The notes under the pieces are model-generated. The model saw nothing but the letters and a program-made list of their open reading frames with translations, was not told where the DNA came from and did no database searches. From an uncultured Kordiimonas sp. (GTDB lineage: Bacteria; Pseudomonadota; Alphaproteobacteria; Sphingomonadales; Kordiimonadaceae), in the NCBI GenBank assembly GCA_947500295.1, contig CANMRM010000002.1, forward strand, positions 372,001 to 436,000: a DNA stretch of 64,000 nt, written 5' to 3'. This document shows positions 55,735 through 64,000 of the stretch, in pieces (position 1 is the stretch's first letter; each line of letters starts with the position of its first letter). A program made the translations under genes and the position numbers.

Positions 55735-56553
55735 ATGCAAAATTGGATTTTTGTTTTTACGCTGCTTTTGATGTCTTCAACATCTACTGCAACGGAAACA
55801 AGCGTATCATCAGACGCTGTTATTGTAGACGGTGTCGTAACGCAAATCCGAACCTATGAAAGTGAAGGGCTTACGGAACGTCCGGTGCTTTTGGTCGCGC
55901 TTCATGGAGACTCGCCCCGCCGCAACCCTTCGTATCAGTACGGCTTTGCGAGAACTGTTGCTGCCCAGGTTAAGAACACAATCGGCGTTGGCTTGTTGCG
56001 CCCTGGATACAGGGATGATGCGGACCGCAGATCTGACGGCGTTCGGGGGGATGCTGTTGGCGACAACTATGACAAGACGAGAATAAACCAGATTGCAGCC
56101 GCAATTCAGCAACTGGGCAAGTACCATAACGCTCAGCGGATCATATTGGCTGGCCACTCAGGCGGATCTGCAATCACGGCAAAGCTGATCGCTGCTTACC
56201 CAACGCTCATTGATCATGCCGTCGTCGTATCTTGCCCGTGCGACATCGTTGCCTGGCGGGCAGACATGTATGAATTCAGGGAGTATGAAGGGTTTAAGCG
56301 CCCTCTCGATGTAGTGTCGCCAATTGATGTTGCAGGGGCGATATCGGATGATACCTCGATCTCAATATTCGTTGGCGATAAGGACCGGGTCACACGGGAA
56401 TATCTCAGTCGGGCATATTATGAAAAGCTCATCAAGCTGAATAAAAACGCCCAACTGACCGTTTTGCCCGGAGAACACAATATTTTTCGGCACGAACAAA
56501 TAATCCGTTCGGTTGTTGGCAAAGTTTCTGAAATGAACGCCAGGCGTCAGTAA
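55735..56553 (+). CDS. Secreted alpha/beta-hydrolase-like protein
   Basis: The 272-residue protein has a signal peptide (about 1-19) and a hydrolase-like core with a nucleophile elbow AGHSGGSAITAKL, an acid in FVGDKDRVTREYL and a His in LPGEHNIF. The match to named esterase families is weak. It lies 22 bp after ivd and may share its transcript, which ends at the terminator near 56637. Role unknown. Confidence 0.65.
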   Translation: MQNWIFVFTLLLMSSTSTATETSVSSDAVIVDGVVTQIRTYESEGLTERPVLLVALHGDSPRRNPSYQYGFARTVAAQVKNTIGVGLLRPGYRDDADRRSDGVRGDAVGDNYDKTRINQIAAAIQQLGKYHNAQRIILAGHSGGSAITAKLIAAYPTLIDHAVVVSCPCDIVAWRADMYEFREYEGFKRPLDVVSPIDVAGAISDDTSISIFVGDKDRVTREYLSRAYYEKLIKLNKNAQLTVLPGEHNIFRHEQIIRSVVGKVSEMNARRQ

Positions 56554-56636
56554 AACTGTCAAAAAATCTGTCGCAAGATGTTTGACTGAGAGTTTTCAAC
56601 TAGTCCGGCAGACTCGATTACCAAAGACATTGTTAG

Positions 56637-56660
56637 GGGGTGTTTCGACGCCCCTTTTTT
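56637..56660 (+). terminator. Rho-independent terminator after the liu genes
   Basis: GGGGTGT and ACGCCCC (one G-T wobble) close a TTCG loop, followed by TTTTTT. It ends 180 bp before leucine dehydrogenase starts, so the latter should have its own promoter. Confidence 0.85.
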
Positions 56661-56839
56661 GCGGCTCCAGACAATCCTTGAAATCTTGTTACGTTTTGGT
56701 CCGCAAAAGTCGCTGTTCGTTGCTCAGCCGCGCAATATTCGTAAGTTCATTTCCTTTTTTTGGTGCCATACTGCCTGTCAATTCGCGGGGCATGGTCCGC
56801 CTCGCTTCTTCAAAACGGGATTTACGAGAGGGACGTTTC

Positions 56840-57967
56840 ATGCCCGTATTCGATTCAAGAAGTTTCAAAGATCATGAACAGGTTGTGTTTTGCGCCGACG
56901 CGGAAACCGGCTTGAAAGCCATCATTGCAGTTCATTCAACAGCGTGTGGCCCGGCGGCGGGCGGTATTCGTTTCTGGGACTATGCGGCTGCACACAAGCA
57001 TGTTGCCCCGAGCGACATCGCAGAAAGCCGCGGTGAGCAAGACGCTGTATATGATGTGCTACGGCTGTCCCGTGGCATGTCCTATAAAAATGCGATGGCA
57101 GGCTTGCGCCTCGGCGGCGGCAAATCCGTGATCATCGGCAATCCCAGAAAAATCGGCACACCAGACCTGATGCGCGCGTTCGGCCGTTACATTAACCGGC
57201 TCAGCGGCACCTATTACGCTGCAGAAGACGTGGGAACCAGCCCGGAAATGTTGGCCGCCGCGGGCCAGGCAACAAGGTATGTCTCGGGTCTGGACGCAGG
57301 CGAGTTCGCAACCGGAGACCCCTCACCTCATACAGCGCTTGGCGTGTTTGTCAGCATCCAGTCCGCTGTAAGACACCGGCTCGGGAAATCAGACCTGAAA
57401 GGTGTGCGCGTTGCCGTCCAGGGTGTTGGCCATGTTGGCCTGTATCTGGTCGAACATCTCATAGAAGCAGGCGCAATTGTCACCGTAACCGACATTGTCG
57501 ATGCCAATATCGAAGCTGCCAAATCCAAGGGTGATGTAACGGTTGTCGACTCCAAAACAATTCATGCTGTGGACTGTGATGTGTTTGCACCCTGTGCGCT
57601 GGGAGGCGGCCTGAACCCGCACACGATCCCCGACATCCGGGCGACCGTGATTGCGGGCGCGGCCAATAACCAGCTCGAGCATGAAGGGATACAGGACGAA
57701 GACCTGCGCAAACGCGGAATTCTCTATGCTCCGGACTATGTTGTGAACGCCGGTGGCATCATTTCAGTTGAAGCTGAAGTGCACCAGGAGAAAGTGTCGG
57801 ATGCCGAGCGCGAAGCAAAGGTTCTGCGCATCGGGGATACCCTGACAAAAATCTTTGAGGTCAGCGACCGCGAAAGCCGGCCAACAGGCGTGATAGCAAA
57901 CGAGATGGCAGAAGACATCATCGCAAAAGCGGCCGCCAAGAAGAAGCAGCTAAGCAGCGCCGCCTAA
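56840..57967 (+). CDS. Leucine/branched-chain amino acid dehydrogenase
   Basis: It reversibly deaminates leucine, valine or related amino acids to 2-keto acids, linked to NAD+. From the ATG at 56840 (GAGAGGGA upstream) the protein has 375 residues. The Glu/Leu/Phe/Val dehydrogenase signature GLRLGGGKSVIIG has the catalytic Lys; the Rossmann domain is VRVAVQGVGHVGLYLVEHLI. It supplies the keto acids for the bkd complex encoded convergently, and ends in a strong bidirectional terminator. A longer reading from 56582 is not favoured. Confidence 0.9.
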   Translation: MPVFDSRSFKDHEQVVFCADAETGLKAIIAVHSTACGPAAGGIRFWDYAAAHKHVAPSDIAESRGEQDAVYDVLRLSRGMSYKNAMAGLRLGGGKSVIIGNPRKIGTPDLMRAFGRYINRLSGTYYAAEDVGTSPEMLAAAGQATRYVSGLDAGEFATGDPSPHTALGVFVSIQSAVRHRLGKSDLKGVRVAVQGVGHVGLYLVEHLIEAGAIVTVTDIVDANIEAAKSKGDVTVVDSKTIHAVDCDVFAPCALGGGLNPHTIPDIRATVIAGAANNQLEHEGIQDEDLRKRGILYAPDYVVNAGGIISVEAEVHQEKVSDAEREAKVLRIGDTLTKIFEVSDRESRPTGVIANEMAEDIIAKAAAKKKQLSSAA

Positions 57968-57976
57968 TATTTCGAC

Positions 57977-58014
57977 AAAAACCCCGGCAATACAGAGTAT
58001 TGCCGGGGTTTTTT
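57977..58014. terminator. Bidirectional Rho-independent terminator
   Basis: ACCCCGGCAATA and TATTGCCGGGGT form a perfect 12-bp stem around CAGAG, with A and T runs on both sides. It separates leucine dehydrogenase from the convergent E3 gene. Confidence 0.95.
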
Positions 58015-58034
58015 AATCTATATTTTCGTCTATT

Positions 58035-59429
58035 CTAGATATGAAGTGCGTGACCAAGTGCCTTGAGCGCTGCTTCCTGGAAACCTTCACTCTGTGTCGG
58101 GTGCGCATGAATTGTGCCCGCCACGTCTTCAAGTGTTGCACCCATTTCAAGGGCCAGAGAAAAGGCAGCAGACAGTTCTGCAACACCCTTGCCCACAGCC
58201 TGAATACCCAGCACCAAATCATTGTCCTTGCGCGCTACGATACGCACAAAACCGGTCTCTGCTTCCATCGTCATGGCGCGCCCGTTGGCGGCAAACGGGA
58301 AAGTACCCACCTTGGTATCAAAACCAGCTTGTTTCGCCTCGTCCGGTGACAGCCCAGCCGTCACAATCTCGGGGTCAGTGAAACACACTGCCGGGATTGA
58401 GACCTTGTCAAATGTCCGGCTTTCACCAGCGATGATTTCCGCAACCATTTCACCCTGTGCCATGGCCCGGTGCGCGAGCATGGGCTCGCCGGTTACGTCA
58501 CCAATGGCATAGACGCCGGTCATGGACGTCTTGCACTGGTCGTTGATCCAGATGAAAGGCCCATTCATCGACAAATCAAGCTCCTGCAGGCCCCAGCCAT
58601 CCGTTTTGGCACGGCGCCCGACCGTAACCAGAATTTTGTCCGCTGCAAGCGTCTGTTCGCCGTCTCCGTTCGCCTCAACAACAAGGCCTTTACCATCCTC
58701 TGTCAAGCCTTTAGCTTTGGTATGCAGTTTTACATCAACACCCAGCGCTTTCAGGCTGGCGGAAACAGGCTTCGTCAGTTCTTTGTCATACTGCGGCAGG
58801 ATGCGTTCCATCGCCTCCACAACGGTGACCTCGGAACCCATCTTGGCGTAGGCTGTGCCAAGCTCAAGCCCAATGTAGCCTCCGCCAATGACCACAAGCT
58901 TTGATGGCACTTTGTCGAGCGACAAGGCTTCCGTCGACGAAATCACGCTGCCACCATACGGAAGGCCCGGAATTTCCACCGGCACAGATCCCGTTGCCAG
59001 AATGACGTTTTTAGCTTTGATCGTTACCGTTCCGTCCTTGGTGGTGACTTCACAGGTTTTCCCGTCAATCATCCGGCCCCAGCCCATTACAGACCGCACC
59101 TTGTTTTTCTTGAGCAAGCCGCCGATGCCGTTTGTCAGACGATCAACGATTGCGTCTTTCCAGATGACTGTTTTCTTGAGGTCAATCTTTGGCTTTCCGG
59201 CAGAAATACCCAGCGGGTTTGCGCCCGCAAAATGCGTCGCCTTTTCAAATTCCTCTGCAGCATGGATCATTGCCTTTGACGGGATACAGCCCACGTTCAG
59301 GCACGTACCACCATGCGCTTCGCCTTCCACGATTACGGTATCGAGCCCCAGTTGCCCTGCCCTGATTGCGGCGACATAGCCTCCAGGGCCAGACCCCAGC
59401 ACCAGCACGTTACAGGTTAAGGTTTCCAT
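58035..59429 (-). CDS. lpdV: Dihydrolipoyl dehydrogenase (E3) of the branched-chain complex
   Basis: E3 reoxidises dihydrolipoyl groups on E2 and reduces NAD+. The 464-residue protein has the FAD site [19 protein letters not shown], the redox disulfide [13 protein letters not shown], and the C-terminal [19 protein letters not shown]. It is the last gene of the E1a-E1b-E2-E3 operon; the E2 stop (TAG) is directly followed by its ATG. Confidence 0.94.
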   Translation of the reverse strand: METLTCNVLVLGSGPGGYVAAIRAGQLGLDTVIVEGEAHGGTCLNVGCIPSKAMIHAAEEFEKATHFAGANPLGISAGKPKIDLKKTVIWKDAIVDRLTNGIGGLLKKNKVRSVMGWGRMIDGKTCEVTTKDGTVTIKAKNVILATGSVPVEIPGLPYGGSVISSTEALSLDKVPSKLVVIGGGYIGLELGTAYAKMGSEVTVVEAMERILPQYDKELTKPVSASLKALGVDVKLHTKAKGLTEDGKGLVVEANGDGEQTLAADKILVTVGRRAKTDGWGLQELDLSMNGPFIWINDQCKTSMTGVYAIGDVTGEPMLAHRAMAQGEMVAEIIAGESRTFDKVSIPAVCFTDPEIVTAGLSPDEAKQAGFDTKVGTFPFAANGRAMTMEAETGFVRIVARKDNDLVLGIQAVGKGVAELSAAFSLALEMGATLEDVAGTIHAHPTQSEGFQEAALKALGHALHI

Positions 59430-60737
59430 CTAACCCTCCATAAAAAGCGTGGCGGGGTTTTCAAGAAGCCCGCGAATGCGCTGGATAAATTCAGCCGCGT
59501 CCCAGCCGTCAACAATGCGATGATCAAACGAAGACGACAGATTCATGATTTTGCGCGGCACAAAGCCACCATCCTTGAACACGGGCTGGGTCATTACTTT
59601 GTTCACACCCACAATGGCAACTTCGGGGCTATTGATCACCGGCGTTGAAACGATGCCGCCCATACGGCCAAGACTTGATATCGTGATTGTTGAACCAGTA
59701 AGCTCATCCCGGGTGATGGTGCCATCACGCGCTGCATCGGCCAGGCGCTTTGTTTCCGCGGCCAAACCCCATACGTCATGGGTTTCTGCGTGCTTGATCA
59801 CGGGAACCATCAAACCGCCAGGGGTCTGCGCAGCCATGCCGATGTGCGCTGCGCCGTATTGATACAGCATGTCATTGCCATCGTCATAGTGGGAGCTCAA
59901 CTTTGGTGATTCTTTGAGCGCAACCACCATTGCCCTCATCAGAAACGGTAGAATTGTAAGCTTTGGCTGGCCTTCCTTGCGGTTTGCATTCAGGTGCTCC
60001 CGCAGGCTCTCCACTTCAGTGACATCCACTTCCTCCACATAGGTGATGTGGGGAATGCGGCTTTTGGCATCCTGCATGCGTTCCGCGATCTTGCGACGGA
60101 GGCCAATAACCCTGATTTCTTCAACACCCATATTTGGAGCGCGGTTAAGCCCCCCCGCAACTGGTGCGCCCGCGCCTGCTAAATGGGCATCCAGGTCTTC
60201 GTGAGTGATACGCCCAGCTGGTCCTGACCCCTGGACGTAGGCAAGTTTAACACCAGCATCCATTGCGCGTTTTCTGACAGAAGGCGAAGCAATTGGTTTT
60301 TCACCTTCGGCGCGGCGGCTGGCCACTGGTGTGGCGCTACTGGTGGCAGGCCTGGCAACTTCAGCTACCTTCTTCGGTGCTGGCTTGGGCGCAGGCTCTG
60401 GTGCCGGAGCTGTTGCCGGAGCGGGAGCTGGCGCAGGTTCCGGCGATGGAGCGGGTGCAGAAGCAGCTTCTGAAATCTCCGCGGCGTTGCCCTCTCCTTC
60501 CACCTCCAGCGCGATAATAACGGTGCCAACAGCGACACTTTCGCCCACATCACCATTGATTTCCTGAACAGTGCCATCCACAGGCGAAGGAATTTCGACG
60601 GTTGCCTTGTCGGTCATCACGGCAGCGAGCACATCGTCCTCGCGCACAACGTCACCAATCTTCACATTCCACTCAACAATTTCAGCCTCAGTGATACCCT
60701 CACCGACGTCTGGCATTTGAATTTTGTGCAAACCCAT
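59430..60737 (-). CDS. bkdB: Branched-chain keto acid dehydrogenase E2, lipoamide acyltransferase
   Basis: It transfers the acyl group from lipoate to CoA. The 435-residue protein has one lipoyl domain with the lipoylated Lys in VMTDKATVEIPSP, an Ala/Pro/Glu-rich linker (about 90-145), an E3-binding domain (ASPSVRKRAMDAGVKLAYVQGSGPAGRITHEDLDAHL-like in parts) and the catalytic core with DHRIVDGWDAAEF; the usual HH is FDH. It is coupled at both ends: TGATG with E1 beta, and TAG-ATG with E3. Confidence 0.92.
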   Translation of the reverse strand: MGLHKIQMPDVGEGITEAEIVEWNVKIGDVVREDDVLAAVMTDKATVEIPSPVDGTVQEINGDVGESVAVGTVIIALEVEGEGNAAEISEAASAPAPSPEPAPAPAPATAPAPEPAPKPAPKKVAEVARPATSSATPVASRRAEGEKPIASPSVRKRAMDAGVKLAYVQGSGPAGRITHEDLDAHLAGAGAPVAGGLNRAPNMGVEEIRVIGLRRKIAERMQDAKSRIPHITYVEEVDVTEVESLREHLNANRKEGQPKLTILPFLMRAMVVALKESPKLSSHYDDGNDMLYQYGAAHIGMAAQTPGGLMVPVIKHAETHDVWGLAAETKRLADAARDGTITRDELTGSTITISSLGRMGGIVSTPVINSPEVAIVGVNKVMTQPVFKDGGFVPRKIMNLSSSFDHRIVDGWDAAEFIQRIRGLLENPATLFMEG

Positions 60738-61753
60738 CAGACTGCCTCCATCATTTCTTTAAGGGCCGCGCCCACACGGGCCGGACCAGGGAAGTAGTCC
60801 CACTCCTGAGCGTGTGGATACGGCGTATCCCAACCAGTGACGCGCTCAACAGGGACTTCAAGGTTGTAGAAGCAGCGCTCCTGCACCTGTGCCGCAAGCT
60901 CGGCACCAAAGCCGGATGTCAGTGTCGCTTCATGCAAGACCATGCAGCGTCCTGTTTTCTTCACCGATGCGACGATGGTATCGATATCCAGCGGCAGAAG
61001 AGACCTTAGATCAATGATCTCTGCGTCAATGCCGGTTTCTTCCTTCACTGTTTCAGCTACATAGACCATTGTGCCGTACGTCAGGATCGTCACGTCCGAG
61101 CCTTCGCTCACAACGTCAGCCTTTCCGATGGGCACCGTATAGTGCCCTTCCGGCACGTCACCCCTGGGGTGAGCTGACCAGTTTTTCGCGGGCCGGTCGT
61201 GGTGGCCATCGAACGGGCCGTTATAAAGCCGCTTGGGCTCGAAGAAAATCACCGGATCATCATCTTCAATCGCTGAAATCAACATGCCCTTGGCATCATA
61301 GGGATTGGAAACAATGACAGTCTTGACGCCGGAAATGTGGGTGAACAGCGCCTCCGGGCTTTGGCTGTGTGTTTGACCGCCGAAGATACCGCCGCCACAG
61401 GGCGTTCGAACCACCAGCGGGGAAGTAAACTCAGCCGACGACCGGTACCGCATGCGCGCGGCTTCGGACACGATCTGGTCGTAAGCGGGGTAGATATAAT
61501 CTGCAAACTGGATTTCGACACACGGTCTCAGGCCATAAGCAGCCATGCCGATAGCCGTGCCGACAATACCACTTTCATTGATCGGGCTGTCGAACACGCG
61601 GTTGGCACCATATTTTTCCTGCAAACCATGGGTACAGCGGAACACGCCGCCAAAGTATCCAACGTCTTCGCCAAACACGACCACATTGTCGTCTTCAGCC
61701 ATTTTTACGTCCATTGCGTCGCGAATGGCTTCAATCATGTTCATTTGCGGCAT
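60737..61753 (-). CDS. bkdA2: Branched-chain keto acid dehydrogenase E1 beta
   Basis: It is the beta subunit of the thiamin-dependent decarboxylase, with the transketolase central and C-terminal domains. Features include MIEAIRDAMDVKMAEDDNVVVFGEDVGYFGGVFRCTHGL split in the text, VRTPCGGGIFGG and HPRGDVPEGHYTVPIGKADV. No lipoyl domain is present. It starts 3 bp after the E1 alpha stop. Confidence 0.92.
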   Translation of the reverse strand: MPQMNMIEAIRDAMDVKMAEDDNVVVFGEDVGYFGGVFRCTHGLQEKYGANRVFDSPINESGIVGTAIGMAAYGLRPCVEIQFADYIYPAYDQIVSEAARMRYRSSAEFTSPLVVRTPCGGGIFGGQTHSQSPEALFTHISGVKTVIVSNPYDAKGMLISAIEDDDPVIFFEPKRLYNGPFDGHHDRPAKNWSAHPRGDVPEGHYTVPIGKADVVSEGSDVTILTYGTMVYVAETVKEETGIDAEIIDLRSLLPLDIDTIVASVKKTGRCMVLHEATLTSGFGAELAAQVQERCFYNLEVPVERVTGWDTPYPHAQEWDYFPGPARVGAALKEMMEAV

Positions 61754-61756
61754 GGG

Positions 61757-63428
<1,672 letters not shown>

Positions 63429-63875
63429 ATGAGACCTTTGATACTTGCCTTGGTGCTTACCGTAGGCACCTTACCTGTCCTTGCGGCAGACAAGACAGAA
63501 ATTATGTCTGTGGATCAGTCGTTTAGCGACATGGCAGCCAAGGTGGGAACCCGGGCGGCATTTGAGCACTATCTGGCGGCCGACGCCATCAAGCTTGATG
63601 GCGGTTCTCATCCCAGACACGGCCACGATGCGATCCTGCCAACGCTCGGTGAGCTTTCGCCAGACGTCAGTTTAACCTGGACACCCCGTGACGGCAAAGT
63701 GGCGTCATCTGGTGACCTCGCCTATACGTGGGGCACCTATGTGCTAAGGCGGGTTAGCGATGGCGAGACACGTTTAAGCTACGGTAAATACACGACAATC
63801 TGGGAAAAAAGAAACGGAGACTGGAAGGCAATCCTCGACATGGGCAACCCAAGCCCCGGGCCTTATCCAGACTAA
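63429..63875 (+). CDS. Secreted NTF2/SnoaL-like (DUF4440-type) protein
   Basis: The 148-residue protein has a signal peptide (ending LPVLAA) and an NTF2-like domain of about 110 residues: DQSFSDMAAKVGTRAAFEHYLAADAIKL, a middle GHDAILPTLGEL, and the C-terminal YGKYTTIWEKRNGDWKAILDMGN, which matches the DUF4440 pattern. No catalytic residues are evident. GGGGAGAG precedes the ATG. Function unknown. Confidence 0.75.
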   Translation: MRPLILALVLTVGTLPVLAADKTEIMSVDQSFSDMAAKVGTRAAFEHYLAADAIKLDGGSHPRHGHDAILPTLGELSPDVSLTWTPRDGKVASSGDLAYTWGTYVLRRVSDGETRLSYGKYTTIWEKRNGDWKAILDMGNPSPGPYPD

Positions 63876-64000
63876 ACAGACAGCCATATATCTATACCCG
63901 CTGCCTCGAATTTTTCCGCTAGAGCTTAGGTAAACTACTGTAGTCGCTGGTGCATCTTCGGGTAAAATTGTGTGAAAACATTGTCGTATGCCGCATTTTC
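63876..64000. other. Right-edge stretch without a supported gene
   Basis: No gene, hairpin or obvious promoter is seen in these 125 bases. Confidence 0.4.

Noticed and set aside
56582-56839. Long N-terminal extension of leucine dehydrogenase
   Set aside because: It runs across a Rho-independent terminator and the ATG at 56840 has a good ribosome site and matches the family start.

Overview
The window looks like a chromosomal core segment of a marine-type alphaproteobacterium; a Kordiimonas- or sphingomonad-like lineage is my guess, not shown by the sequence. The evidence is a CckA-type hybrid kinase, CtrA-like TTAA-N7-TTAAC boxes, SOS boxes of the alphaproteobacterial GTTC-N7-GTTC type, a eukaryote-like NADP isocitrate dehydrogenase, and a TonB receptor, sulfatase and M13/S9 peptidase complement. 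I see no insertion sequence, prophage, CRISPR array, rRNA or tRNA. Nearly all the sequence is intact genes.

Layout. 0.1-0.5 kb: a 65-residue membrane protein behind a promoter sandwiched between two perfect LexA boxes (best novelty candidate). 0.9-4.9 kb: SPOR lipoprotein, pssA-psd phospholipid genes, a CtrA-box gene of unknown function, a LysM protein. 5-9 kb: LOG-family phosphoribohydrolase, icd, an orphan solute-binding protein, a voltage-gated-type K+ channel with a cNMP-binding domain. 9-13 kb: alaS and recA. 13-16 kb: cckA. 15.8-21 kb: flagellar export and rod genes in two divergent groups, flgB-flgC-fliE-fliQ-fliR-flhB leftward and an FlhB-C-terminal paralogue-fliO-fliP rightward. 21-29 kb: SMP-30-like protein, VOC protein, an aspartoacylase-like/GCS2 ligase pair, sulfatase, prfC. 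28.8-29.7 kb: two intergenic stretches that may carry RNA elements around a small 4-TM protein. 29.8-33.3 kb: DPP-IV-like peptidase, DsrE-like protein, TetR regulator.

33.4-39.7 kb is a probable catabolic or uptake locus: TonB receptor, acyl-CoA/acid ligase, alpha/beta hydrolase and threonine ammonia-lyase, opposite a TetR gene with two palindromes between. 39.7-41 kb: a second TetR gene divergent from a GST gene over a 36-bp palindrome. 41-49 kb: M13 lipoprotein peptidase, two tandem paralogous repeat proteins, an RND efflux pump with its adaptor, and a LysR regulator.

50-63 kb forms a nearly complete leucine/branched-chain amino acid catabolic island. Leucine dehydrogenase makes the keto acid, the four-gene branched-chain keto acid dehydrogenase (E1 alpha, E1 beta, E2, E3) makes the acyl-CoA, isovaleryl-CoA dehydrogenase and methylcrotonyl-CoA carboxylase follow, and an enoyl-CoA hydratase-family protein probably makes HMG-CoA. 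HMG-CoA lyase is not in the window. The right edge carries a small secreted NTF2-like protein.
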